Shown: positions 27,197 through 36,436, counted from the stretch's first letter. The stretch: 64,000 bases of DNA from Streptomyces sp. NBC_00258 (GCF_036182465.1 NZ_CP108081.1:11904001-11968000), one strand, 5' to 3'. Numbers and translations are program-made. Notes: generated by a model from the sequence alone, not told the origin.

Positions 27197-27871
27197 TCAG
27201 TGCTCCTTGAGGAGTGGGGCCCGGCGCAGGAAGTCGGTGCGCAGTCCGGCGATGACCCTGTCCGCCTGCTGCGGGGTGGGCGGGGTGACCGGGGTGCGCG
27301 GCCAGGGAACCGAAGACCACTCGCGTTGTGCAGCTGCAAGCCGCCCGGCCGGAACGGTCATGGTAGTCGGCAGGTTGCGCCTTACCTGGACGGCGGCGAG
27401 CTGGAACGCAGGAGCCAGCCGGTGAAGTTGCAATGGATCGAAGATCAGCAGATGAGGAGCGGCTGCGTAGGGCGTAGCCGCGACGATCCCGACGTGTCCC
27501 GCGTAGTCCATGAAGAACAGGCGATTGTGCCTGTTGCCCAGCACCTGCTGCAGTTTCTGCTGCCATGGCTGGGAAAGAAGCCACTTCTCCTTGGCTCTCG
27601 TCAGTTCGGTGGTGTCGTCACTGGCGGCCCCGGCACGGAAGGCGGGCAGAAGATCCCAGTATTCCTCTTCCGCCGCGCGGGCAGCCTCCTGCAATTTCGA
27701 CACGAACGAATCGGCCATCTCGCCGGGCACGGTGAGGATCTTGGGAGATTTCGTGAAGGGACCGGTCCTGATAACGAGGACGCCGGGTGAGGTTCCGATC
27801 TCGGTTACGTTCGCCACCGCGATGGCGGGTACCAGGCGGGGATGGGCAGCATTGGCTTTGCGTTTGGCCAC
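27197..27871 (-). CDS. Hypothetical protein downstream of the Tn7-like genes
   Basis: A 224-residue protein starting at GTG 27871, with no strong ribosome site. It starts basic (AKRKANAAHPRL) and contains a helical centre (DSFVSKLQEAARAAEEEYWD) and a strand-rich C-terminal half (RLFFMDYAGHVGIVAATPYA). I recognise no domain. It follows the TniB-like gene on the same strand after 151 bases and may be an accessory gene of that transposon. Confidence 0.55.
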   Translation of the reverse strand: MAKRKANAAHPRLVPAIAVANVTEIGTSPGVLVIRTGPFTKSPKILTVPGEMADSFVSKLQEAARAAEEEYWDLLPAFRAGAASDDTTELTRAKEKWLLSQPWQQKLQQVLGNRHNRLFFMDYAGHVGIVAATPYAAAPHLLIFDPLQLHRLAPAFQLAAVQVRRNLPTTMTVPAGRLAAAQREWSSVPWPRTPVTPPTPQQADRVIAGLRTDFLRRAPLLKEH

Positions 27872-28022
27872 GGGGAGGAAGCTCTTTCAAGGATGGGGCG
27901 GCAGGACCGCCGTCGGCGAAGAGGGCACCTTGCAGCAGGCGCCTGTCGGCGCCTGTTCGCTGCTGGCAGCGGCTCGTCGGTGACATGGAGTGCAACGAGC
28001 GGATGATCTGAGGAGATGCGTG

Positions 28023-29054
28023 TCAGATCTGCAGAATCGGATCGTCATCGAAGCGTCCCACCAGCTGGTTGTCGAGGAGTTCCTTGGTGATGGCTTCGGT
28101 GCCGGTCTCGATGGCTTCCTGGGCTGCCTGGCAGATCAGGTAGGACAGCGGCTTCATGTAGCCGCCGGTGCGTTCGTGCAGATGCGCGGCGAGTTTGAGT
28201 AGGTCGCCGGGGCTGTGCCCGTGCAGGCGCAGGTCCTGGTCGAAGAACTTGATGACCTCGTGCCAGATGTCGTAGGTGTCGGGGCTGTAGGGGATGGGGT
28301 TGACCGCGAGGGCAGGGATTCCGCCTGCGCCGCCTGCAGGTGCCTCGGCCCGTTTGCCGCGGCGGGCGGCGTTGACGATGTCGCGGGCGCCGGGACCGCA
28401 GTAGACGAAGGAGATGCTGAACTCGCTGGCGAGGTAGCCGAAGTAGTCGAAGGCCGTCTTCAGTTCGGAGTTCTCCAGCCGGTCGATGCCGTCGACGAGG
28501 ACCAGACGGGTGCCGCGGGTCTTCATGACGTGGCAGACGGGGCCGGTCATGTCGGTGCTGCGCTGGCCGCTTTCGGGATCCTTGGTGTGCTGGTGGCCGA
28601 CGAAGTCGGCGAAGGGGATGGACCAGTCCAGCTTGCTGGTGGGGGACAGCGGCACGTTGATGTGGATGACCGGGATCCGGGTGCGGTCGGCGGGCAGCTG
28701 GTCGCCGACGATGCCCTCGAAGGCGCGGCCGATCTGCCGCAGCACGGTCGTCATGCCAGTCTCGCCGGGGCCGTCGATGGCCAGGTGCAGGGGGCCTTCG
28801 CTGCGGGGACTGCTGGCCAGCCACAGCCGCCTGGCGAGGACAATCGCCTTCTTCAGGGCGGGAGTCTGCACGGTCCGCATCGTGGCGTGGTAGCGCAGCC
28901 GCCCGTCACCCGGGCCGACGGGCGTACCGGCGGGCGGGCAGCCCGCCAGGTCGGGCGGGACGATGACACGGTTGACGTAGGCCTGCCAGCCGGGACGGAC
29001 GGTGGGCCTGGGAGGCCGGTCGCCATCACCGGCACTGGGGGGAGACACGGTCAC
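28023..29054 (-). CDS. TniB/TnsC-like AAA ATPase with altered Walker A
   Basis: A 343-residue transposition ATPase from GTG 29054, seven bases after GAAGG. The P-loop region reads DGPGETGMTTVL: the invariant Lys of GxxxxGK[TS] is Met. Walker B is intact (RLVLVDGIDRL), and a sensor-like segment ISFVYCGPG follows. TniB/TnsC proteins form ATP-dependent filaments that recruit the transposase to the target. Loss of the Lys would be expected to weaken ATP binding, so this one may be a structural or decayed version. It follows the TnsB-like gene by 70 bases. Confidence 0.85.
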   Translation of the reverse strand: MTVSPPSAGDGDRPPRPTVRPGWQAYVNRVIVPPDLAGCPPAGTPVGPGDGRLRYHATMRTVQTPALKKAIVLARRLWLASSPRSEGPLHLAIDGPGETGMTTVLRQIGRAFEGIVGDQLPADRTRIPVIHINVPLSPTSKLDWSIPFADFVGHQHTKDPESGQRSTDMTGPVCHVMKTRGTRLVLVDGIDRLENSELKTAFDYFGYLASEFSISFVYCGPGARDIVNAARRGKRAEAPAGGAGGIPALAVNPIPYSPDTYDIWHEVIKFFDQDLRLHGHSPGDLLKLAAHLHERTGGYMKPLSYLICQAAQEAIETGTEAITKELLDNQLVGRFDDDPILQI

Positions 29055-29124
29055 CTCGGCACCTTCTCTGGTCTCAGGAGCCGCCGGGCGGGCTCTGCCC
29101 GCCCGGCGGGAAAGGGGAAGCGGG

Positions 29125-31332
29125 CTACGTGGTCTTGCCGTACGGTCCGCCGCCCTGGCCAGCCGGGCCGTGGGCGTCGGGCGGCAGGCACAGGTGCCGC
29201 GGATCGATGTCCATGGCGGGCAGGGCCGGGATGCTGCCGAAGACGGGGGCGGGGATGCCCGCGTAGGGATTCTCCAGAGGCGCGGGGCCCACCTGCGGTC
29301 CGCGCTCCAGGGGCGCTGGCCGGGGCCCGGTGGTGCGGGCGGGGCCGCGGCCCGCGCGTTCCAGCAGCGAGCGCACGACGCGGGCGATGGCCAGTTCGTT
29401 CTTGGTGCTGCCGCCCTCTTCGAGGTGGACGGCGGTGGCCTGGTCCCAGACATGCTCGCTCCACGCGTCGCCGATCAGCCGCTGGTAGACGAAGTCGGCC
29501 TCCGCCCAGGTGCCGGTGCGGTGGTCCTGCAGCCACACCTTCTCGGGCTGATGCGGGTGGTAGCGCACCGGCCAGCGCTGTCCCTTGCCCGGCCAGCCGG
29601 ACGCGGCACCCCGATAGCCGTTCAGTGCCCGGCTGTCATAGGTACGGTTGCGCAGCCGGATCCCCTTCTCAGTGACCTGCACCCACGCGGTGGGCAGCAT
29701 GCGCAGCCGGTCCTCGGCGCTCAGCCGCACCGGCGCATAGCCGCTGCTGGCCACGTACGCGGCGAACATCTGGTTGGGGGTACGCGGCGGCATCGACGGC
29801 AGGAACGGGTTGCGCAGTTCCTCGTGCGGGCGCTGCTGCCAGCCCGTGGCGATCCATTCCTGCAGCAGGTCGTTGAGCTGGTCCAGGCGCCACAGCCGTT
29901 CGGATGCGGCCTTCTTGCCGCGGTGGGTGAAGTCCCGGCCGGTGTAGCCGGTGAGGAACTGGCTGAAGAGGCTTTTCACCGCCCCGAAGGTCCGCTCGAT
30001 GATCGCCTTGTGGGTGGGGGAGTGGTAGCAGGCCGGGCGCACCGAGATGCCGAGGTAGGCGCACGCGTCCATGAAGGCCCGCCCGGCGAACGCCTTTCCG
30101 TTGTCCATGACGATCATGTCCGGCACGATCACCGGCCGGGCGGCCGCGTCCTGCATCCGCTCGTCGGCCTGGACCAGCTGCGCATACGGCAGCCCCGAGC
30201 CCTTGGCACCCGCCCGCTTAGACCAGCCCGGCCGCATCGGCTGCGGCGTGCACATCTCCGCCAGCAGCAGCAGCGCGTCAACGGCCTTGGTGGCCCGGCC
30301 GCCGTGGCGGCGGCTGTTGGGGCCCGTCTTGGTGCCGCTGGACTTCGGGCGGATGACCGCGGCCAGGATCGACCGGGTGGCCACATCGATGGCCGCGGTC
30401 AGCTCGACGGAGACGACCTTGCCGGTCTCGTCGATGGCCAGCACGTCGAGCTGGGTGGTGTCGATCTGCACCTGCTCACCCGGTGCGGTCGCCAGGGCGG
30501 GCGTGAACGGCGGCTCGGGACGGTTGCTGTCGTCCCCGCGGCACCGCGTGGTGTCCTTGCCGGTGCCGCACTCGATGCCGAGGCGTTCCAGCAGCCGGTA
30601 GAACGTCGCCCGTGACGGCAGCAGCCGCCCGGCCTCCTTTTTCTTGAACTTCTTCACGCAGACTCTCCTGAGCAGCTCGAACAGCCGGGACCTGGTCCCG
30701 GAGGACTTGTTCTTCAACCGGCCGTGGACCTGACGCAGCAGCCGCACGACCCGCTCATCGACACGGCCATGGCTGCTGGGTCTGCGCAGCCGTCGTTTGT
30801 CGACCAGCCCCCACACCCCCTCGGCCAGCCAGGCCAGCCGCTTGCGCTCCACCGTCGCCGCCGACACCTGGTGATGAGCGGCCTGCAGCTCGGCCGCCTT
30901 GAGCGCGTAGCGCTCACGCAGCGCCGTACGCGACGGGTCGTAGCCGGGGCGCGGCATGGTGCCGGGGACGGCGAAGCCGGGCAGACCGGTGTCCACCTCC
31001 AGCACGTGGTCCAGCCAGAACTCGACCTCGTCCCGCGCCTTTTCCGGCAGCCCTTCCAGCAGGGCCACACTCGCCAGGCCCTCCCGCACCGGCGCCGCCC
31101 CCTGCCCGCCCGCACCATCGCCGCCGCTGTCGTCGGGGGAGGCGAGCACGGCGAAGCCCGGCGCACCGAGCAGCGCATCCAGCAGGACGACGGCGTCCTC
31201 GCCGTCGGCGCGATGGCTGAGCAGATGCACATGGCTGCCCTGAAGGGCCGCGACCAGGTAGGTGCTGCCGCGCCAGCGCACCACATCACCCACCGCCACG
31301 GCCCCCGTCGGAGCCGGCGCGAACGCGGGCAT
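29125..31332 (-). CDS. TnsB/TniA-like DDE transposase (Mu-type C-terminus)
   Basis: A 735-residue transposase. A helical N-terminal DNA-binding region with basic helices (VDKRRLRRPSSHG, VKKFKKKEAG) leads to an RNase-H-like core. The catalytic residues are Asp in VQIDTTQLDV, Asp in MIVMDNGKAF and Glu in THKAIIERTFG, and the last two are separated by 35 residues, a standard DD35E. A Mu-type beta-barrel follows (VTEKGIRLRNRTYDS). ATG 31332 overlaps the TnsA-like stop (TGATG), so the two subunits are co-translated. It would join the transposon's 3' ends to the target. Confidence 0.93.
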   Translation of the reverse strand: MPAFAPAPTGAVAVGDVVRWRGSTYLVAALQGSHVHLLSHRADGEDAVVLLDALLGAPGFAVLASPDDSGGDGAGGQGAAPVREGLASVALLEGLPEKARDEVEFWLDHVLEVDTGLPGFAVPGTMPRPGYDPSRTALRERYALKAAELQAAHHQVSAATVERKRLAWLAEGVWGLVDKRRLRRPSSHGRVDERVVRLLRQVHGRLKNKSSGTRSRLFELLRRVCVKKFKKKEAGRLLPSRATFYRLLERLGIECGTGKDTTRCRGDDSNRPEPPFTPALATAPGEQVQIDTTQLDVLAIDETGKVVSVELTAAIDVATRSILAAVIRPKSSGTKTGPNSRRHGGRATKAVDALLLLAEMCTPQPMRPGWSKRAGAKGSGLPYAQLVQADERMQDAAARPVIVPDMIVMDNGKAFAGRAFMDACAYLGISVRPACYHSPTHKAIIERTFGAVKSLFSQFLTGYTGRDFTHRGKKAASERLWRLDQLNDLLQEWIATGWQQRPHEELRNPFLPSMPPRTPNQMFAAYVASSGYAPVRLSAEDRLRMLPTAWVQVTEKGIRLRNRTYDSRALNGYRGAASGWPGKGQRWPVRYHPHQPEKVWLQDHRTGTWAEADFVYQRLIGDAWSEHVWDQATAVHLEEGGSTKNELAIARVVRSLLERAGRGPARTTGPRPAPLERGPQVGPAPLENPYAGIPAPVFGSIPALPAMDIDPRHLCLPPDAHGPAGQGGGPYGKTT

Positions 31333-32057
31333 CACACCGCCACCTGGGGTGCCGTGGACGACCACACCAGCGACCGGGCCGGCACGAACGGCACGCTCCA
31401 GTCGATGAGCAAATCCCGCTTCCAGATCAGGTGATGCGCCTGCGCCACCGCCGAAAGGTCCGGCAGGCCGCTATCGGCCACCCCCTGGACGAGAGACATT
31501 GGCGTGGCGAACACGGCATGCAGGAGCCGGGCCGCGTCCGCATCCGCCAGGCGCGGGTGCCGGTAGCGGGACAGACGCCGCTGGTTCTCCGCCGTCACCG
31601 CATCCGGCGGGGTGTGCACCTGCAGCTGCCAGCCGGCCTGGCGGCGGGCCGCATCCAGCAGGCGAAGCGTCTGGAGCCAGTCGGCGCCCGCCTGCCCACC
31701 CGGTGTGCGTACCACCAGGCGGGCCCGCCCGTTGGTCAGTCGGGCGAAGAAGTCCGGCACACAGGCGCCGTGGCTGTCCGCCCAGCTCAGCTGCACCGGC
31801 CACGCGGTGAACGCGGCCACCTCAGGATCGAAGTCCAACGACCGGGCCGCCGACAGTCCCTCCAGCGTGGCGCAGCCTGCATGGCGGGCCGCACCGGCCG
31901 GCCGCCACCAGGTCGCGATCGCCCGTTTGCCCCGGTACTGCACCGGCTTCCACACCGGCTCCCGCTCTTCCAGCTCCTCGTGCTGCACCTGGCCCACCGG
32001 CCGCCGCACCAGCCGCCCGGCAGAGGAGTGGAACTCGGCCCACACCACATCACTCAC
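31332..32057 (-). CDS. TnsA-like transposase endonuclease subunit
   Basis: A 241-residue protein from GTG 32057 after an AAGG site. It matches the actinobacterial TnsA-like heteromeric endonuclease: SLDFDPEVAAFTAWPVQL, then HGACVPDFFARL with the catalytic Asp, then the strand RLVVRTPGG where Tn7 TnsA has its Lys-bearing strand. The Lys is not obvious, so activity is uncertain. TnsA cuts the 5' ends so the element moves by cut-and-paste. It is translationally coupled to the TnsB-like gene. Confidence 0.8.
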   Translation of the reverse strand: MSDVVWAEFHSSAGRLVRRPVGQVQHEELEEREPVWKPVQYRGKRAIATWWRPAGAARHAGCATLEGLSAARSLDFDPEVAAFTAWPVQLSWADSHGACVPDFFARLTNGRARLVVRTPGGQAGADWLQTLRLLDAARRQAGWQLQVHTPPDAVTAENQRRLSRYRHPRLADADAARLLHAVFATPMSLVQGVADSGLPDLSAVAQAHHLIWKRDLLIDWSVPFVPARSLVWSSTAPQVAV

Positions 32058-32480
32058 AACGCACCTTTCACGAAAACATGGACGTCGCCCGTGTGATCGA
32101 TCCGGGCGACGTCGAACACAGTGACGGCCCGGCCGGCAGGCGGGAAGGAGATCAGGCTCGAACACTTCGATCGAGCGAGGCGTGAGCGGTGGCGCGCGCC
32201 TCGCTCGATCGTGCGAACGAACCGCCCGTCATGGCGGCCCATCCGATGTGCCACACGGCGACAGGCCCGGCGGGCGGAGTCCGGAAGGGGGCGTGAGGCA
32301 GCCGCAACCGCGCGCATCGCTCGAACGGGTGGGGGATACCGCGTATCGGTGCAGGTCAGATCGTCACACCCGCGGCAGAACGTTCATGCGGGCCCACGCA
32401 ACCCGTTCGGGACGGGCAAGCTGCGCTGCCAAGCGCACTGCTTCCCCATTTGCCCGCCCTGACCAGGGAGTTGCCCCACC
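32058..32480. promoter_or_regulatory. Divergent promoter region between tnsA-like and tap genes
   Basis: A 423-base gap between two divergent units. It contains the 15-bp inverted repeat at 32168-32211 and scattered CGAACG words. It should carry promoters for both the transposition operon and tap. I see no coding sequence. Confidence 0.55.
32168..32211. repeat. 15-bp perfect inverted repeat
   Basis: CGATCGAGCGAGGCG (32168-32182) is matched by its exact complement at 32197-32211 with a 14-base spacer. It may be an operator for both flanking units, or a binding site of the transposase or Tap protein. Confidence 0.75.
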
Positions 32481-34637
32481 GTGGACGAACTCTTCCCGCC
32501 GGACGCGGTGGTGGCCACCGCCGCGTCGCGCGCCCTGCCCCCACCGGGCGAACGGCACCGCCTGCGACGGCAGTCCAACCTGTCCGTCCACCAGGTGGCC
32601 GACGCCTGCTCAGTGACCGAGGCCACCATCCGCGCCTGGGAAAACGGCACCACCACCCCGCGCGGCCACAACGCCGAGGTCTACCGGAACCTGCTGGAGG
32701 GACTGAGCGCACGGCTCACCCAGAACCCCGCGCCCCCGCATCCGGCCGCCACCGCGCCGGACTGGCCCGCTCTCGGAGCCCTCCACCGCGAGATCCCCTC
32801 CCGGGCCGCCACCGACCTGCCCTGCCGACGCTGCCAGCAGCCCACCGGCCAGCGCGTCGGCGGCAAACCCCAGCATCTGGGCACCCGCTGCCCCACCCCC
32901 GCCCCCGGGATGCAGCCAGCGTCACCGCTGCTGGCGTCCGTACCGCTCCAGCAGGCAGTGCTGGCCCCCGCGCAACGTGCGCCGGCCAGCCCTCCGCTCC
33001 CTGCTGCCGAGCGGCTGGCCTATCCCACGGCCGGGCGCCGCACCACCGCAGGCCCCCTCGCCGTGGTCGACGACGATCCCGGGCAGGGCCTTGCCGCCCA
33101 CTTCCCCGACGGCCACCGCCATACCTTTGCGGCCGACCGCTTTGCCGGACTGCTGTCCTGGGCCCTCACCGCCGGCCTGGGAGCACCCAGCCTCAAACCC
33201 GGGGCCGGACTGAACGCGGGCCCGCTGCTCGTTCTGACCGAGGCGGCCGCCGCCCGCCTGGCCCTGCCGCTCCACCCACCGACACCGCCGCAACGGCATC
33301 CGCGCAGTGACCACCCCCTGCTGCAGCAACTGCGGGCGATCGGCTGGCAGACCGACAGCCAAGGCCTCGGCCCCTGGACCACCCTCCACCCCAGCACCGC
33401 AGACCCCGTCCGCGACGCCGTCCATCTGGCCGTCACCGCCTGGGGCGCCCTCTACCGCGACGACTGGCAGCTGCCCGCACACCTCAATGCCGCCCAACTT
33501 GCCCGCCTGCTGGGCCAGTACACGAGCCTGCTGCGTACCCCGCTGGGACCGCCCGGAGTCTGCGGTCACCGGCTCATGAGCGACCTGCGCCCGCCTCCGC
33601 GCCAGCACGCCGTCACCAGGATCCCGCTGTGTCCGGGCGCACCGGGAGCACTGACCGAGCACGTCGATCCCGCCCCTTGCGAAGCGCCCGCCGGTCACCG
33701 GCTCACCGTCGGCCGAGCGGCCGCGGACAGCCTCGCTGTCGAAGACCTCAGCTGGTGGCGCACGCCCACGGACGCCGAGACCGACTGCGAACATGTGGTC
33801 TGCCTGGCCGTCAACCTGCCCTATGTCGCCGACTCCAACAACGTCCGCATCGCCAACGGGCCGGCCCACGAGGTCAACCAGCCCGCCTTCGACCGGAAGA
33901 CCCCCGGAAGCTGGCTCGTCGCCCTTCCCCCTGTCCGCCCCCAACACCCCTATCTGCCGTCCCCCTTCGTCACCGAAGACCTGGCCTGGCATCCCACCCC
34001 GGCCGTGGCCTACGCCCAGGACCGGGGCGTCACCATCCGGCCCGTCAAGGGCTGGCTGCGCACCGGCCAGGCCGGCCCCTACCTCTACCCCTGGTACGAC
34101 CGCCTCCGCCGAGCCCACTTCACCGCGCTGGAGAGCCTCGGTATCACTGCCGGGATGCCCCCGGACGCGTTCGCGGCCGCCCTGCACGATCTGCCCCACG
34201 GCGACCCGGCCGGCGTGACCCTCCTGCGCGCCGTTCACGCCTCCGCGGACGGCGGCATCGCCAGGCTCGCCGCGCAGCCCGCCGATCCCGACCACAATCC
34301 CGCCCTGCCCTGGCCGAGTCCCGCCGACCCCAGCTGGCGCCCCGACCTGCTGGCCGCACTCACCGCCAACACCCGCGCCCACGTGCACCGCAAGCTGTGC
34401 CTGACCGCCCGCACCGGACACTTCCCGCTGGCCGTGCACACAGGGCACATCATCTACGCCACGCGGACCCCCAGCATCCTGGAGATCACCGGCGACGCCG
34501 ACAGCGGATTCAAGGTCGGTATCTCTGCCGGCCATGTCAGGCCGGTCGCCGTCCGCAGCATGGACTGGTTCCTCGACCACTGCTGTCAGGGGCAGAACCC
34601 CGCACAGCGGCTGAAGAACGCCACCACACCATGGTGA
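32481..34637 (+). CDS. tap: Telomere-associated protein Tap homologue
   Basis: A 718-residue protein matching the Streptomyces telomere-associated protein Tap in length and layout. Residues about 25-70 are an XRE-like helix-turn-helix (NLSVHQVADACSVTEATIRA). The middle has FAADRFAGLLSWALTAGLGA, and the C-terminal part has WYDRLRRAHFTALESLGI. Tap binds the 3' overhang of linear replicons and recruits the terminal protein Tpg for end patching. The C-terminal half also recalls a family-B DNA polymerase palm without its acids (see findings). The GTG at 32481 follows AGGGAG. It is convergent with a TniQ-like gene; tpg lies beyond. Confidence 0.88.
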   Translation: MDELFPPDAVVATAASRALPPPGERHRLRRQSNLSVHQVADACSVTEATIRAWENGTTTPRGHNAEVYRNLLEGLSARLTQNPAPPHPAATAPDWPALGALHREIPSRAATDLPCRRCQQPTGQRVGGKPQHLGTRCPTPAPGMQPASPLLASVPLQQAVLAPAQRAPASPPLPAAERLAYPTAGRRTTAGPLAVVDDDPGQGLAAHFPDGHRHTFAADRFAGLLSWALTAGLGAPSLKPGAGLNAGPLLVLTEAAAARLALPLHPPTPPQRHPRSDHPLLQQLRAIGWQTDSQGLGPWTTLHPSTADPVRDAVHLAVTAWGALYRDDWQLPAHLNAAQLARLLGQYTSLLRTPLGPPGVCGHRLMSDLRPPPRQHAVTRIPLCPGAPGALTEHVDPAPCEAPAGHRLTVGRAAADSLAVEDLSWWRTPTDAETDCEHVVCLAVNLPYVADSNNVRIANGPAHEVNQPAFDRKTPGSWLVALPPVRPQHPYLPSPFVTEDLAWHPTPAVAYAQDRGVTIRPVKGWLRTGQAGPYLYPWYDRLRRAHFTALESLGITAGMPPDAFAAALHDLPHGDPAGVTLLRAVHASADGGIARLAAQPADPDHNPALPWPSPADPSWRPDLLAALTANTRAHVHRKLCLTARTGHFPLAVHTGHIIYATRTPSILEITGDADSGFKVGISAGHVRPVAVRSMDWFLDHCCQGQNPAQRLKNATTPW

Positions 34638-34696
34638 CCGCCACCACGCCCGCCCGAACGGATGCCCGCGGGCCGTCCGGGCTGCTGCCGCGCCCT

Positions 34697-35731
34697 TCAC
34701 GGCAGGCTGGTCACCGGCCCGCCCAGCCGCCAGGGCAGACACGAGGACTCTTCCAGCATGTCGTCTTCGGACAGCGGCCGGTGCGGCTCGAGCGGCTGCA
34801 TCTGCCCCGACCGGTAGCCCGGCGGCGGAGCTGTCTGCGCCCGCCGCGCCACCACCGGGGTGGTGATGCGATGCCGCACAGTCCAGGTCCGCAGCGCACG
34901 GTAGCCGCCATGCTCCATCTGCTCCGGCATCCCCAGCCGCTCACCGACCCACGTGATCCAGCGCCGCGACACCCAGTCCGGCGCACCGTTGTCGAAGTCC
35001 CGGCCCCAGCCCCGCTGCCGCTCGTGCACCGCCATCGCCTCGGCCACCGTGACCGCCTCGGGGTAGACCACCAGCGGCAGCGCCCGCGGCTGGCGCACCA
35101 GGCCCAGCGCCCGCTCCCGCACCGCCCACACCGTGTCCGAGCCCATCTGCCGACACTGCCACCAATACCCGGTCACCTGCAGGGCATCGGCGAGCAGGGC
35201 CCGCGCGTACGGGCCAACCCGCTGCTCCAGCCGCACCCGGCGCCGGTGGGCCTCCACGACCTCCTCCAGCCCCGCAAGACTCATGTGCTGCGCACGGTCG
35301 GCGCTCTGCAGCCACTGCCCGTGCCGCACGCACACCTGCCAGGACGCACGCACGGCCAGCCACGCCGGCGGCAATCCGTCGCTGCGGCGGGCCGTACACC
35401 CCGCGCACTCCGCCAGCACCGTCCAGCCAGCAGGCCAGGGGCCGATCCGGGCCGGCCGTGCGCGCGGGGCTCCCGGCCCCGAAGCCGCAGTGGGCAGAGC
35501 TCGGCGCAGATGTGCCTCGTCCCGGCCGGCGAGTACCGCCAGCATCCCCAGCCCCCGGCCGTTCACCAGCACCTCGCTCGTGCGCGGGTCCAGTCCGTGA
35601 CGTGCCCGAACGCCCAGATCGTCCAGCACGTCTGCAGCCGGAATGCCATTGACGGCAGCCAGCCGCGCGACGAACGAACTCGTCGCCTCCTCCCGGACCG
35701 CCGACAGGTCCACCGCCTTCGCCGACAGCAC
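34697..35731 (-). CDS. TniQ-family protein
   Basis: A 344-residue target-selection protein. The N-terminal SSFVARLAAVNGIPAADVLD matches the start of the TniQ/TnsD domain. A zinc-finger-like arrangement CAGCTARRS...WQVCVRHGQWL follows around residue 125-160. The C-terminus is helical and arginine-rich. TniQ links the TniB/TnsC filament to the target site. GTG 35731 is nine bases after GGGAG; GTG 35737 is closer. It is separated from the other Tn7-like genes by tap on the opposite strand, an unusual layout. Confidence 0.82.
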   Translation of the reverse strand: MLSAKAVDLSAVREEATSSFVARLAAVNGIPAADVLDDLGVRARHGLDPRTSEVLVNGRGLGMLAVLAGRDEAHLRRALPTAASGPGAPRARPARIGPWPAGWTVLAECAGCTARRSDGLPPAWLAVRASWQVCVRHGQWLQSADRAQHMSLAGLEEVVEAHRRRVRLEQRVGPYARALLADALQVTGYWWQCRQMGSDTVWAVRERALGLVRQPRALPLVVYPEAVTVAEAMAVHERQRGWGRDFDNGAPDWVSRRWITWVGERLGMPEQMEHGGYRALRTWTVRHRITTPVVARRAQTAPPPGYRSGQMQPLEPHRPLSEDDMLEESSCLPWRLGGPVTSLP

Positions 35732-35866
35732 ACCCACCGCCTCCCGCCCCTCACATCCGCTCTCCGGCCGGCCGCGTGTGACCGTGCCCCGCCGCCTGTC
35801 CGGACAACGATCACCACCCGGCCGGGGCAACGCGCCCCCGCGTTCCTGCAGGAGGACTGCCGCACC

Positions 35867-36436
35867 GTGGCCCACCCCAGCACATCGGTCGCCGAAGCCC
35901 TGGACGTCGCCGACGCCCGGCACTGGACCCGCCGACCCCCCGTCAGACCCGCCACGCGGCTGCGTCATCTCCTGCGCGACCAGGACGCCGCCGACCTGGC
36001 CCCCCGGCTGTTCGCCTACCCGGACGCGGTCACACGCTGGGCCGCAGGAGACACCGTCGGCCTCAACCCCGCCCACAGGACCCTCATCGAACGGGAGATC
36101 TACCGCACCTGGCAGCCGGACGCGAGGCGCCGCGCCCACCAGCAGATCCTGCACCACGACGGCTGCGTCACCGTCCAGCTGCACGCCCGCTTCACCTACA
36201 CCACCAGCTGCGGCGAGTTCCACGACCCCCGGGTGCGTCCCCTGACCGAGGACCTGCCCACCGTGCACGCCCGAGCCCTCTTCGACGCCCGCCACCGCGA
36301 CGCGGACGAGGACGAACTGCGCTGCATCCTGGCCGACGGCATAGGCGAGGCCTACTTCTTCCACGCCCTGCCCGCCGACCAGCAGCAGGCAGCCGTCGCC
36401 ATCAGCGACCTGCACTTCGTCCAGTTCCACTACTGA
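35867..36436 (+). CDS. tpg: Telomere terminal protein Tpg homologue
   Basis: A 189-residue protein, close to the 184-185 of known Tpg. It follows the family pattern throughout: RLRHLLRDQDAADLAPRLFA as the helix-turn-helix, then LIEREIYRTWQPDARRRAHQ, then VRPLTEDLPTVHARALFDA, and EAYFFHALPA with a final YDLHFVQF-like strand. Tpg is covalently attached to 5' ends of linear Streptomyces replicons and primes end synthesis. The GTG at 35867 follows AGGAGGA by ten bases. It is the expected partner of tap; normally the two are adjacent, but here the TniQ-like gene lies between them. Confidence 0.85.
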   Translation: MAHPSTSVAEALDVADARHWTRRPPVRPATRLRHLLRDQDAADLAPRLFAYPDAVTRWAAGDTVGLNPAHRTLIEREIYRTWQPDARRRAHQQILHHDGCVTVQLHARFTYTTSCGEFHDPRVRPLTEDLPTVHARALFDARHRDADEDELRCILADGIGEAYFFHALPADQQQAAVAISDLHFVQFHY

